NCBI GenBank assembly: GCA_035720425.1
Contig: DASTOB010000010.1
Span: forward strand, 1 to 33,553
Source of the DNA: DASTOB01 sp035720425
GTDB lineage: Bacteria; Chloroflexota; Limnocylindria; Limnocylindrales; CSP1-4
Direction: 5' to 3'
Length of the DNA: 33,553 nt
The number at the start of each line of letters is the position of its first letter. The stretch's first letter is position 1. The notes under the pieces are model-generated. The model saw only the letters and a list, made by a program, of their open reading frames with translations, did no database searches and had not been told where the DNA came from. This document shows, piece by piece, positions 15,792 to 25,134 of this stretch. The position numbers and the translations under genes were made by a program.

Positions 15792-18700
15792 TCACGGACA
15801 GCTCAGGCGGGTTCGGTGGACGAGCGAGCCGGACACCCCGACCACGTCGAGGGGGTAGCAGTCCGGTGGACCGACCGACAGTTGGAGCGTCGTCGAGGCC
15901 GATCCGCCGGCGGGCGGGGTGACGGGCTGTGGCATGAAGTCGCACGACCAGAAGCTCGGTGCCGGGCTCACGAACGCGCACGATAGCGTGACCGGCGCGG
16001 AGAATCCTGCACTCGAACTGACCGTGCACACGACGGTGAACGACGACATCGGGTCCGGCAGCGTCGATGGCGTGCAGCTCAGGCCGAAGTCCGGGGCGGG
16101 CGTCGGCGGTGGCGTCGGCGCGGGCGTCGGCGGAGGGGTCGGAGCCGGTGTCGGGGGCGGCGTTGGGCCGGGCGTCGGTGGAGGGGTCGACCCCGGGCTC
16201 GGGACGGGCGTGAGGGACGGACCGACGGACGGCGACGACGTGCCGCTCGGCGACGCCGACGGCGTCGAGCTCGGAACGCCCGGCGAACCGGCATCGGACG
16301 GCGGTGGCGGCGCCGAGCTCGGCGACGCGACGTCGGGCGACGTGGGCGGCGCGGTCGGCGATGGAGCCGAGCCGTCACCCGGCGGGCAGGCCACCTCCGG
16401 CTCCGGCGCGACGATCACGTCGTTGAGGCGCACCGTCCCGCTCGAGACGGTCACACCACGCGCCCGCACCGCGAACGTCGCCGGACCCTCGCTGGCCACG
16501 ACGCCGGGCGCGATCGCGATCCGCGCGGACAGCGCGGCAAACCCCGCAGAGCTCGAGGCGGTCGCGAGCACGACGGCCCCGCGGCCCAGGGTGAGGTCGG
16601 CCTCCGGCCCTTCCGGGATCCCGGGACGCGTGCGCGCGTCATCGAGGACGAGCGAGGACTGCGGACAGACGATCGCGTTCGACCCTCCGCGAAAGTGCAG
16701 CCTGACCGTCGAGTCGCGGTCCACGGCGAGACCGTCGCCGGGCGCCATTGCCACCGACGCACCCGTCGACAGCGCGAGCACATCGTTTGGCCGCTCGACG
16801 ATCGCCCGCCCGCGTTCGACGGTCGCGAGGACGCGGTCCGTCGGCACCTCCGACCACGCCGCACCGGGCGGCAGCGCCGCGAGCAGCGAGAGGAGCGCGG
16901 CGAGCGCGAGGACGAGCAGCCAGCGCCGCGTGCGGCGGTCGAGCCGCCGCTCCGCCTCCTCGGACGCGGGATCGTCCGTTCGGACCGGGTCGGTCAATGC
17001 CGGCGATGTCTCCACGTCGCCGTGGAGCCCGGAGCGCAACGCGGACTCACGGGGCGCGGCGACGGCGCCCGCCGCGGCGACGAGCGCGCGCTCGGGGTCG
17101 GCCGTCTCCTGCGCGGCACGCGGGTCGACACCGGACGGCAGGCGCAGTAGCCGCGCGTCGAAGCCGCGCCAGGTCGTCTCATCGTCGGCGCCGCCGACGA
17201 TGTCGCCGGGGAACGCCCGACGTCGAACGACGCCGGGTGGGTCGGTGGGCTGGCGACCATCGAGGACCCCGCTCGCGATGACGAGCGGTCCCGCGTCGAC
17301 GGTCGCACCGTCCCGTACCCGAACCCACGAGCCAGACCGCGCGAGCTCGGTCAACGCGGGCAGCGCGACCGTCCCGAGCGCGGAACGGCGCAGGATCGCG
17401 ATTCGTCGATCGAGGTCGGCGCCCGGTCCCGCCTCGGCACGCGCGCGGCGCCACGCGCCGATGGCGGCGCCCACCCGCCCGACGAGGGTCCCGACGAGCG
17501 GCGCGAGAATGAGCGCCACGATGAGGAGCAGGCCCGCCTGGCCGCCGATTCCCTCGTGCCACAGGGCAGCACCGACGCCATCGACCCGGTCCTTCCACAG
17601 GCGCACGCCGAGTCCGAGGGTGAGCACGAGCCACAGCAACGCCGCCGTCCCGTACATCGCGTAGAAGCGGTCCTCGCCGGCGAGGCCCGCCCAGCCGAAG
17701 CGGCGGTGTTTGAGTCGGGCGATCGTGAGCGCCAGGCCGCGAGATCGCAGGCGCGGCAGCTCGAGCCAGTCCATGAGCAGGTAATACCCGTCGAGAGCGA
17801 GCAACGGATTGAGGTTGAAGACGACGTTCAGGTACCACAGGAATCCGAGCTTGAACGCGGCGGGAGCCAGCTCCGGAACGGCGATCGCGGCGAGGTTGAG
17901 TGCGCCGGCGAGGGTCAGCGCCGCGACTGGCCCTGCTGCCGACGTGACGAGCCGCGCCCGGCGACCGGCCATCCACACGTCACTCGTGTCGACGAAGGCG
18001 GACGGGATGCCGAAGTACAGGAGGAATCCGGCGCTCGGCACGCGGCGGCCGGCGTGCTTCGCCGCCAGCGCATGCCCCACCTCGTGCGCGAGCAGGCATA
18101 CGACGTTGAGGGCGAGCAACAGGACCGACCCGGCGACCACGGAGTCCGAGACAAGGAAGACCGACTGCGACCCACCGACCCAGCGCGCCCCGAAGGCGAT
18201 CGCGCCGGCAACCGCGACGACGCCGACCACGACCGCCCCGACACGGGTGAAGAACACGCGGCCCCCGGCCCGGTACAGCAGGCCGACGAGCGGATCGACG
18301 CCGAACACCGCGTAGCGGCGGCCGCGGAAGACGTCGGCCAGGGTGCGCCGGGCACGGCGCGGCCAGGACTCGCGCCGAACACGTCGGACGGGCTCGAACA
18401 CATCGAGGGGCAGGTCATCGAGCATCCGGTTCGCGGCCAGGTCCGCGACGATTCGCACGACCCGCGCCGGGGCCAGCTCACCGGACAGCCGGGCGAACTC
18501 CCCGACCAGCGCCGCGACGGTCCGGGATCCATCCATGCGGCGAGCGAGTGCCGCCTCGGCGGGCTCGAGCCGCAGGTAGGCGGCGGATTGGTCCGGCGAT
18601 CGGAACATGACGTACGGGGAGCCCCGGAGCGCGACGAGCGACGCCTCCTCGATGCCCGCTCTCAGCCTGGGCCGTGCACGTGCCGGGTTGATCCGCTCGA

Positions 18701-18794
18701 CGACCGCCGCGAACAGGTCGGGATCGGCAGGACCGATCGGGCGTCCCGGTGCCCTCCCGCCGAGCGCCTCCCAGATCGATTCCGTTACCGCCAC
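15792..18794 (-). CDS. Multi-domain M50 site-2-type metalloprotease with PqqD-like, cNMP-like, FecR-like and Ig-like parts
   Basis: A 1000-residue membrane protein. In order: a PqqD-like winged-helix region (about 50-130; YVMFRSPDQSAAYLRLEP, AALVGEFARLSG). An M50 core follows, with membrane helices flanking the zinc motif HEVGH (237-241) and NPLLALDGYYLL (329-340; third ligand Asp335). At about 459-530 is a possibly degenerate cyclic-nucleotide-binding segment. After one more helix (about 622-645) come a FecR-like part (about 655-775; GASVAMAPGDGLAVDRD, STVRLHFRGGSNA), a Pro/Ser/Thr-rich stalk (about 805-898) with PTPPPTPA repeats, and a C-terminal Ig-like part. PqqD domains bind RiPP leader peptides in known systems. 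The start is GTG at 18794, 24 bp after the leader-bearing gene; no Shine-Dalgarno sequence is seen. A role in cleaving or exporting the neighbouring product is inference. Confidence 0.85.
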   Translation of the reverse strand: MAVTESIWEALGGRAPGRPIGPADPDLFAAVVERINPARARPRLRAGIEEASLVALRGSPYVMFRSPDQSAAYLRLEPAEAALARRMDGSRTVAALVGEFARLSGELAPARVVRIVADLAANRMLDDLPLDVFEPVRRVRRESWPRRARRTLADVFRGRRYAVFGVDPLVGLLYRAGGRVFFTRVGAVVVGVVAVAGAIAFGARWVGGSQSVFLVSDSVVAGSVLLLALNVVCLLAHEVGHALAAKHAGRRVPSAGFLLYFGIPSAFVDTSDVWMAGRRARLVTSAAGPVAALTLAGALNLAAIAVPELAPAAFKLGFLWYLNVVFNLNPLLALDGYYLLMDWLELPRLRSRGLALTIARLKHRRFGWAGLAGEDRFYAMYGTAALLWLVLTLGLGVRLWKDRVDGVGAALWHEGIGGQAGLLLIVALILAPLVGTLVGRVGAAIGAWRRARAEAGPGADLDRRIAILRRSALGTVALPALTELARSGSWVRVRDGATVDAGPLVIASGVLDGRQPTDPPGVVRRRAFPGDIVGGADDETTWRGFDARLLRLPSGVDPRAAQETADPERALVAAAGAVAAPRESALRSGLHGDVETSPALTDPVRTDDPASEEAERRLDRRTRRWLLVLALAALLSLLAALPPGAAWSEVPTDRVLATVERGRAIVERPNDVLALSTGASVAMAPGDGLAVDRDSTVRLHFRGGSNAIVCPQSSLVLDDARTRPGIPEGPEADLTLGRGAVVLATASSSAGFAALSARIAIAPGVVASEGPATFAVRARGVTVSSGTVRLNDVIVAPEPEVACPPGDGSAPSPTAPPTSPDVASPSSAPPPPSDAGSPGVPSSTPSASPSGTSSPSVGPSLTPVPSPGSTPPPTPGPTPPPTPAPTPPPTPAPTPPPTPAPDFGLSCTPSTLPDPMSSFTVVCTVSSSAGFSAPVTLSCAFVSPAPSFWSCDFMPQPVTPPAGGSASTTLQLSVGPPDCYPLDVVGVSGSLVHRTRLSCP

Positions 18795-18818
18795 GCGGGT
18801 ACCGGCGACGCGGCGAGG

Positions 18819-19928
18819 TTAGCGAGACGCCTCGTCCGGCTCATCCGCCTCGAGCGCCGGCTCCGCGGGAGCCGGGGCGTTCTCGCCGATCGTCGAGCCC
18901 TTCATGACCACGTCGCCGGATGCGGCATCGGGATCGGCCTCACCGGCCGCGAGGGCCTCAGTGCCGTCCTCGGCCCCGCCGAGGTTCTTGCGCCAGACGA
19001 CGTAGTCGGCCGCATCGACGGGACCGTCGGCGGCCGCGCCGTCGGTCTTGCGCCAGAGGACGTAGTCGGCCGCGTCGACGCGTCCTTCGCCGGTCGCGGG
19101 CGTCGTTCCGACGGGGACGCTCACGACGTCGATCTCGCCCTCGTGCGAATCGGCCGCCTCGGCGGAGCCGGTCGTGTCCTCGGATGCGATCTCGTTCGCC
19201 CCGCCACCGACCGGACCCGGCGACCCCGGACCCTCCATCTCAATCGCCTTGTAGACGAAGCTGACGTGCTCGGTGACGTGACTGTCGTCCGCAGCGGCGG
19301 CGGGGGCGGATCCGGCCGCGTCGGCCGATGCGACGTCACCGACCCCGCTCGCGACCTCGTACTCGTCGTGCGTGACCTTGATCTGCTCGAAGTTGAACGA
19401 GATGCTCTCGGTCGGGATTGGGTCCGCCTCGCTGCGGTTGCCGTGGATCGTGATGGTCTCGTCGTTGTCGACGGTGTCGCCGGCCGCGGAATCACCGGCC
19501 GCTTCGTAGGTCGGCTCGATCCCGACGACCTCGCCCGTGAAGATGGTCGACGGGTCGTCGGCGGTCGGTGCGGCGCCGGATCCGAACTGGAAGCTCTCGA
19601 CGTCGATGTGGCGTGGCACGTGCTCACCGACAGCCGGCGCGACCGGGTCGGCCGCGCCCACCACCGGCTCGGAGGTCGCACCCGCGTCGCCCATCGCACC
19701 GAGGACTTCGTCGAGGCCTCCGAGCAGCCCGAACATGCCCGCCTTCGTCGTCCGACCCTCCATCGCGGCGGTCCCGCCGACCGCGCCACTGACCTGAGCG
19801 TCGAGCAGGGCGAGATCGTCCGGGGAGAGGTCGTAGCCTGCGAGGGCTGCCCGCCGATCGGTTGCCAGTCGGTCACGGAAGGCCGGGTCCGTGATCAGGC
19901 GTTCGAGGACGTCGTCGAGTCCGGGCAT
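18819..19928 (-). CDS. Leader-bearing mosaic protein: LigA/Franean1_4349-type RiPP-like leader, Hcp-like fragments, dockerin-like repeats
   Basis: A 369-residue, very acidic, cysteine-free protein. Residues 1-47 (LITDPAFRDRLATDRRAALA, GYDLSPDDLALLDAQ) look like the LigA-like leader found in Franean1_4349-type RiPP precursors, and Gly51-Gly52 could be a double-glycine cleavage site. The rest is mosaic. HIDVESFQFG (108-117) and PTESISFNFEQIKVTHDEY (172-190) resemble the two ends of the Hcp tube protein, and weaker copies are TEHVSFVYKAIEME (219-232) and EIDVVSVPVG (265-274). Two dockerin-like repeats VDAADYV(L/V)WRK follow at 284-294 and 304-314, encoded by a 60-bp tandem repeat (18961-19080), and lack the first calcium ligands. 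The ATG at 19928 is set by AAGGGAG 7 nt upstream. The M50 protease follows in 24 bp. Confidence 0.75.
   Translation of the reverse strand: MPGLDDVLERLITDPAFRDRLATDRRAALAGYDLSPDDLALLDAQVSGAVGGTAAMEGRTTKAGMFGLLGGLDEVLGAMGDAGATSEPVVGAADPVAPAVGEHVPRHIDVESFQFGSGAAPTADDPSTIFTGEVVGIEPTYEAAGDSAAGDTVDNDETITIHGNRSEADPIPTESISFNFEQIKVTHDEYEVASGVGDVASADAAGSAPAAAADDSHVTEHVSFVYKAIEMEGPGSPGPVGGGANEIASEDTTGSAEAADSHEGEIDVVSVPVGTTPATGEGRVDAADYVLWRKTDGAAADGPVDAADYVVWRKNLGGAEDGTEALAAGEADPDAASGDVVMKGSTIGENAPAPAEPALEADEPDEASR
18961..19080. repeat. 60-bp tandem repeat inside the mosaic protein gene
   Basis: Two copies (18961-19020 and 19021-19080) share CTTGCGCCAGA, ACGTAGTCGGCCGC and TCGACG at identical offsets. 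They encode the two dockerin-like segments, so the second arose by in-frame duplication of 20 codons. Confidence 0.75.
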
Positions 19929-19966
19929 GACGTACTCCCTTCCCGCAGCGCGAGCGTCAGGCCCGA

Positions 19967-19997
19967 ATCTTACGCACCGGCACCAGCCCCCGGCCAA
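19967..19997 (-). promoter_or_regulatory. Possible promoter of the mosaic protein / M50 operon
   Basis: In the 78-bp gap after aspS, the minus strand reads TTGGCC (19997-19992), a 19-bp spacer and TAAGAT (19972-19967), with the ribosome-binding site and ATG 38 bp further on. The spacing is slightly long, so this is a tentative call. It would let the operon be expressed apart from aspS. Confidence 0.3.
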
Positions 19998-20006
19998 CAG
20001 CCTCGA

Positions 20007-21878
<1,872 letters not shown>

Positions 21879-21887
21879 GGCCGCCGT

Positions 21888-21893
21888 ATCGTA
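21888..21893 (-). promoter_or_regulatory. Putative -10 element (TACGAT) for aspS
   Basis: TACGAT on the minus strand ends 9 nt before the aspS ATG, the same hexamer and nearly the same distance as at the cysteine desulfurase gene. Confidence 0.42.
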
Positions 21894-21935
21894 GTCGGCC
21901 CGGGTCCCGTCGGCTGGACCGCCGGTCCGCGGGCC

Positions 21936-22214
21936 TCAGGCGCCGATGGACCCCCGCTCGAGCGGGACGTTCCAGCCGATGAGCTCGCAGCCGAGCAGGT
22001 GCGGCGCCCGCTCGCCCGGCGTGCATTCCGGGCAGCCCCAGCGGGTCAGACCGCCGTCGTCGGGGAGGAACGCGATGTCACAGGCGTTCTCCGACGGGTC
22101 GCAGGTTCGGCCGTGACAGGCGTGGTCGCAATGCAGCCAGTGTTCGCACGTGCAGCGGGCCGACGGGGACGGCTGCCGGAGGACCGAGGCCGGGAACGGG
22201 CCGGGTGCGAGCAT
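21936..22214 (-). CDS. Cysteine-rich small protein (92 aa)
   Basis: A 92-residue protein with nine cysteines and several histidines clustered between residues 21 and 76: Cys21, 23, 29, 33, 38, 45, 61, 64 and 76, in the runs CTCEHWLHCDHACHGRTC and GCPEC. This density is unlikely in a chance frame at high GC and points to zinc or Fe-S binding. No known family is recognised. The ATG at 22214 is preceded by a GACAAT hexamer at 22224-22229 (9 nt gap, minus strand). The gene ends 57 bp before aspS and runs in the same direction; it is divergent from the tail-anchored protein gene. Confidence 0.7.
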   Translation of the reverse strand: MLAPGPFPASVLRQPSPSARCTCEHWLHCDHACHGRTCDPSENACDIAFLPDDGGLTRWGCPECTPGERAPHLLGCELIGWNVPLERGSIGA

Positions 22215-22303
22215 TGCATCCCGATTGTCCGCCGGCCGTCAAACGGGCCCGCGCAGCTGCTACCGTGCCCCCGACGGATCAGTCCAGCGAATGGGATCGA
22301 GCG

Positions 22304-22720
22304 ATGCCGGACGAGGATGCGCCCAGGACTTCCCGGCGATCGGCCAAGGCCGATCAGGCGGCCGACGACGAGCTGGCGGCCGAGCTCTCGCGGGCTGCCC
22401 GCGAGGCCGTCCGACAACCACCAGACCCGCGCCTCGAGGCGTCGTTCGCGAAGCTCGGCCTGTGGTCCGATCCGAACGCGCCGGCCGACACCGGCGCCGG
22501 CGAGGGCGAGGCTCCCCCGCGAGCCCGCGTCGCCGACCCTGCGCCGCCGGCCACGTCCGCGGCGGACGGCCACGAGGACCTGCGGGCGGCCCTGCTCGAG
22601 GTCCGGTTGGCGAGCGAGGGCCTGCGCCGCCGCCTCGACCTGGCGCTCCGCCTCGAGGCCGTCGTGATCGTCCTCGTGGCGATCGTGGCGCTGCTCGTGC
22701 TCGTCCGCCCTGGGTCGTAA
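22304..22720 (+). CDS. Acidic protein with C-terminal membrane anchor (138 aa)
   Basis: The soluble part is charged and Ala/Asp/Glu-rich (SAKADQAADDELAAELSRAA, DPRLEASFAKLGLW), followed by a Pro/Ala linker. A helix with heptad character (HEDLRAALLEVRLASEGLRR) leads into one C-terminal membrane segment (AVVIVLVAIVALLVLV, last 20 residues). This is the layout of a tail-anchored protein with a short coiled coil. No family is recognised. I chose ATG 22304; an in-frame alternative upstream (22205) would overlap the divergent Cys-rich gene. A TACCGT hexamer at 22261-22266 could be its -10. Confidence 0.68.
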   Translation: MPDEDAPRTSRRSAKADQAADDELAAELSRAAREAVRQPPDPRLEASFAKLGLWSDPNAPADTGAGEGEAPPRARVADPAPPATSAADGHEDLRAALLEVRLASEGLRRRLDLALRLEAVVIVLVAIVALLVLVRPGS

Positions 22721-22747
22721 CCACGGGGGTTCGCCACCGCCGGCGGC

Positions 22748-23360
22748 TCAGGGATCGAGCGCGATGTCCTCGTCGCTGACGACCTCGACCGCGTCGGCGA
22801 TCAGCCGATTGAACAGGATCGTGCCCGCCCAGTCGCCGTCCCGGCGACCGTCCCGCCAGTGCTCGATCCAGGCGAGCGACAGCGGCACGATCGCCGGCCG
22901 ACGGGCGAGCTCCGCGAGCGGATCGCCGTCGGGTCTGGCGTGGAAGAAGCCGCCGATTCGGTACGGCCCCGCAGCGCACGGCCAGCGGGTGGAGTCGGGT
23001 CCGCTCGCGACGGGCCGGATCGCCGCGCGGATCCCCGGCGCGGACGGCCACGAGATCGGTTCGCTTGACCACGAGCCCGTCGATGAGCTCCGTCTCGCCG
23101 TAGGCGAGATCGCGGACCTGGGCGTTGACGAGCTCCACCTCGTCGTGGGCGTTCAGAAGGTCGGTCAGGCGGTCGGCGGTCAGGCGGACCCAGCCGAACA
23201 CGCGGAAGTCGAGGGTGAACGCGTCGAACCCGATCAGCGGAGCGTCGGCGACCGAATCCGGTTCATGCGGGATGACCGGCGACCGCTCGAGGACGACGGT
23301 GCCCGGCGCGGACGCTGCGACGGACCTGGCCGCGAACCCCGACGGATCTGGCCTGATCAT
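22748..23360 (-). pseudogene. Conserved-looking hypothetical protein broken by a single-base frameshift
   Basis: Read from ATG 23360, the frame gives MIRPDPSGFAARS, IGFDAFTLDFRVFGWVRLTA, DRLTDLLNAHDEVELVNAQV and GLVVKRTDLVAVRAG. It then turns into Arg-rich nonsense after the GGGG run at 23036-23033. Dropping one G restores a sensible frame (RWPCAAGPYRIGGFFHARPD, PAIVPLSLAWIEHWRDG, ILFNRLIADAVEVVSDEDIA) ending at a TGA at 22750-22748 and giving 203 residues. Both halves have gene-like composition, so one protein was originally encoded. Either the base is a homopolymer sequencing or assembly error, or the gene is a recent pseudogene. The function is unknown. TAGGCT 7 nt before the ATG looks like an intact promoter element. 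Confidence 0.75.
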
Positions 23361-23367
23361 GCCGCCG

Positions 23368-23373
23368 AGCCTA
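23368..23373 (-). promoter_or_regulatory. Putative -10 element (TAGGCT) for the frameshifted gene
   Basis: TAGGCT on the minus strand ends 7 nt before the ATG at 23360, identical to the element before the baseplate-J-like gene. Confidence 0.38.
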
Positions 23374-23431
23374 CGTTTCGGCGGCACACCGGCACACCCC
23401 TCGTTCGTACTGCCACAAACGGATACGGACT

Positions 23432-23529
23432 TGTGCCTATCGACGCGGTGCGTGGAGGCACCGTACCGTCCGCCACCCGCGCGTCCGCTCCCCCACGGAC
23501 GCGCGGCACCTCGACCAGGGACGGGCACA
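23432..23529 (+). ncRNA. Candidate structured leader with a closing helix and two hairpins before the 57-aa ORF
   Basis: Three helices can form together. TGTGCC (23432-23437) pairs with GGCACA (23524-23529) as a closing stem. CGGTGC (23446-23451) pairs with GCACCG (23458-23463). An 11-bp perfect hairpin pairs CCGCGCGTCCG (23477-23487) with CGGACGCGCGG (23496-23506). The closing stem ends 2 nt before the ATG at 23532, so folding would hide the initiation region. This is a three-way-junction shape as seen in cis-regulatory RNAs, but I recognise no known riboswitch class. Confidence 0.35.
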
Positions 23530-23531
23530 CC

Positions 23532-23705
23532 ATGGACGAGCGTCAGGCACAGGCGAAGATGCTCCGCGACACGCGGTCGATCCTCCGGATCGCGGCGCGC
23601 CTCGAGTTCCTTCGCCGCGCCGAGGACGACGCGCGGCGCCGGCTGCGGCGGCCGTCAACCGCGTCGGAGCTCGATCTCCTCCTTCGCCGCTACCCGGGCG
23701 ACTGA
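23532..23705 (+). CDS. Small basic helical protein (57 aa)
   Basis: A short ORF beginning MDERQAQAKMLRDTRS and continuing with RIAARLEFLRRAEDDARRRL and ELDLLLRRYPGD. It is Arg/Leu-rich, probably one or two amphipathic helices, without Cys or membrane segments. It overlaps the end of the convergent DUF1801 gene by 16 bp. The ATG lies just behind a strong hairpin structure, and only a weak GGGACGGG stretch could serve as ribosome-binding site. No family is recognised, and a chance frame cannot be excluded. Confidence 0.45.
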   Translation: MDERQAQAKMLRDTRSILRIAARLEFLRRAEDDARRRLRRPSTASELDLLLRRYPGD

Positions 23706-24052
23706 TCCGCGAGCTCGGCGAGCCGCGTCGCGACGACGTTCGCGACGAGGTCGAGGGGGAGGGGCTCGTTCGCGGGGAACTGCAGAGTTCCTTTGCCCGC
23801 GAAGTAGCGCTGCGCGTCTTGATGCTCGGCGAGGACCCGCGCGCTGCCCGGAAACAGGCTGTAGTGCCGCTTGTACGCGGCGATCGACACGAGGAACCGG
23901 CCGTTCAGCCGCCACGCCGGCATGTCATACGCGATCCCTTCGGCGGCCTGTGGCGCGGCCGCCCGGATCGTCGCCCTAAGCTCGTCCATCGGCCCTCGCC
24001 GGTCTTCTGGCAGGCCCGCCAGGTACTCGTCGACGCTGTTTGGCTTCGTCAC
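23690..24052 (-). CDS. DUF1801 / YdhG-like protein (frataxin-like fold)
   Basis: A 120-residue protein with the DUF1801 pattern: VDEYLAGLPEDRRGPMDELR, AAEGIAYDMPAWRLNGRFL and SIAAYKRHYSLFPGS, with the late KGTLQFPANEPLPLDLV. Members such as Bacillus subtilis YdhG (Fra-type) have been linked to iron delivery, but most are uncharacterised. The start is GTG at 24052, 1 bp after the DinB gene's TGA, so the two are translated from one message. Length is normal for the family. Confidence 0.9.
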   Translation of the reverse strand: MTKPNSVDEYLAGLPEDRRGPMDELRATIRAAAPQAAEGIAYDMPAWRLNGRFLVSIAAYKRHYSLFPGSARVLAEHQDAQRYFAGKGTLQFPANEPLPLDLVANVVATRLAELADQSPG

Positions 24053-24053
24053 G

Positions 24054-24563
24054 TCACGTCGCCCGCGGGACCTCGGACAGCCGACCCTCCGACCAGGCGA
24101 AGTCCCAGGCGTCGATCGCCGGCGGCTCGATGCCGATCGTCGTCAGCGCGGTGCAGATCTGGCTTCGGTGGTCGGTCCCGTGGTGAAGGACCTGGGCGAG
24201 GCGAATGCCGAGCGGCGCAAAGCTGTCGATCCCGTCGTCGCGATGGCGCACGACGCTCACGTCCGGGTCGATCTCCCGGTCGATGACCGAGGTCCACGCC
24301 GGTCCGTTCGCCTCGATCACCGCGCGAAGCTCGCCGACGTCCATCCGGGACTCGTCGATCTCGGCCACCCGTCCGCCGGACAGCACGAACAGGTACGACG
24401 CATCGGCGCCGACCAGGTGGCGGATCGTCTCGAGGATCGAGCCGTACGTTCCGGGAACGGTCGTCTCGAGCTGGGCCGGCGTCAGCGGCAGGCACGCGTC
24501 GAGCAGGCGCAGCGTCGCCCATACGTGGTGTCCGAACGCATCCGCCAGCGGCGATCGACTCAT
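24054..24563 (-). CDS. DinB-family putative metal-dependent enzyme
   Basis: A 169-residue four-helix-bundle protein of the DinB/YfiT class. The three histidine ligands of the family are visible: His49 in ETIRHLVGAD, and His128 and His132 in AQVLHHGTDHRSQI. The tail WDFAWSEGRL is typical. Relatives include mycothiol- and bacillithiol-dependent transferases and hydrolases, but the substrate here cannot be told. The ATG overlaps the stop of the upstream membrane protein by 4 bp (ATGA), and the DUF1801 gene follows directly, giving a three-gene unit. Confidence 0.9.
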   Translation of the reverse strand: MSRSPLADAFGHHVWATLRLLDACLPLTPAQLETTVPGTYGSILETIRHLVGADASYLFVLSGGRVAEIDESRMDVGELRAVIEANGPAWTSVIDREIDPDVSVVRHRDDGIDSFAPLGIRLAQVLHHGTDHRSQICTALTTIGIEPPAIDAWDFAWSEGRLSEVPRAT

Positions 24564-25123
24564 GGCGTCACCGTACCATTCCGGGCGGCACCCTCGCGCC
24601 GGCGACGGATCTGGGCCCGCGGAACGCCGGCGATGACGACCACAAGGACGACCGAGAGCGCAATCAGGTACCAGGGAGCCTGCTCGACCAGCCCGCCGAA
24701 GCCGTGGCCCAGCCCGCAGACGTGGAACGCCCCATCGGTGCCTGCTCCACCGCCGAGGTCGTCGAGCACGTCGCCCTCGCGACCGATGACGTTGCCGTAC
24801 GGACCCACCAGCTCCGCCAGACTGTCGAGCCGCCAGGCCGCGAAGCCGCCCGGCCAGACGACCCGCACCGGCTCGCCCGATTCGACCGACACGACGATGA
24901 GCTCATCCGCCGTGCTCGCGATGCGAACCGGCGCGAGGAGCGCGGCGGTGCAGCCGAACGGGATGCCGGGCGATGCGACGGCGATGTGCAGCCGCGTCGC
25001 TCCGTGGGGCACCGCGGGTCCGGTCCACAGTGGGACGAGCGCGAGGACGCCGGCGATCACGATCACGAGGACCACAGCCGCGATGGTGAGGAGCACCGTC
25101 CTCGCCCAGAACATGGCAGTCAT
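24560..25123 (-). CDS. Two-helix membrane protein with an extracytoplasmic domain (187 aa)
   Basis: A protein with an N-terminal membrane helix (TVLLTIAAVVLVIVIAGVLA), an outside part of about 110 residues (IPFGCTAALLAPVRIASTAD, VESGEPVRVVWPGGFAAWRL, AFHVCGLGHGF; two cysteines that could bond), and a C-terminal helix (YLIALSVVLVVVIAGV) followed by a basic tail. No family is recognised. I chose ATG 25123, 11 bp after the preceding gene; ATG 25114 is an alternative. Its stop overlaps the DinB start. Confidence 0.75.
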   Translation of the reverse strand: MTAMFWARTVLLTIAAVVLVIVIAGVLALVPLWTGPAVPHGATRLHIAVASPGIPFGCTAALLAPVRIASTADELIVVSVESGEPVRVVWPGGFAAWRLDSLAELVGPYGNVIGREGDVLDDLGGGAGTDGAFHVCGLGHGFGGLVEQAPWYLIALSVVLVVVIAGVPRAQIRRRREGAARNGTVTP

Positions 25124-25134
25124 CGGATGGTGCG

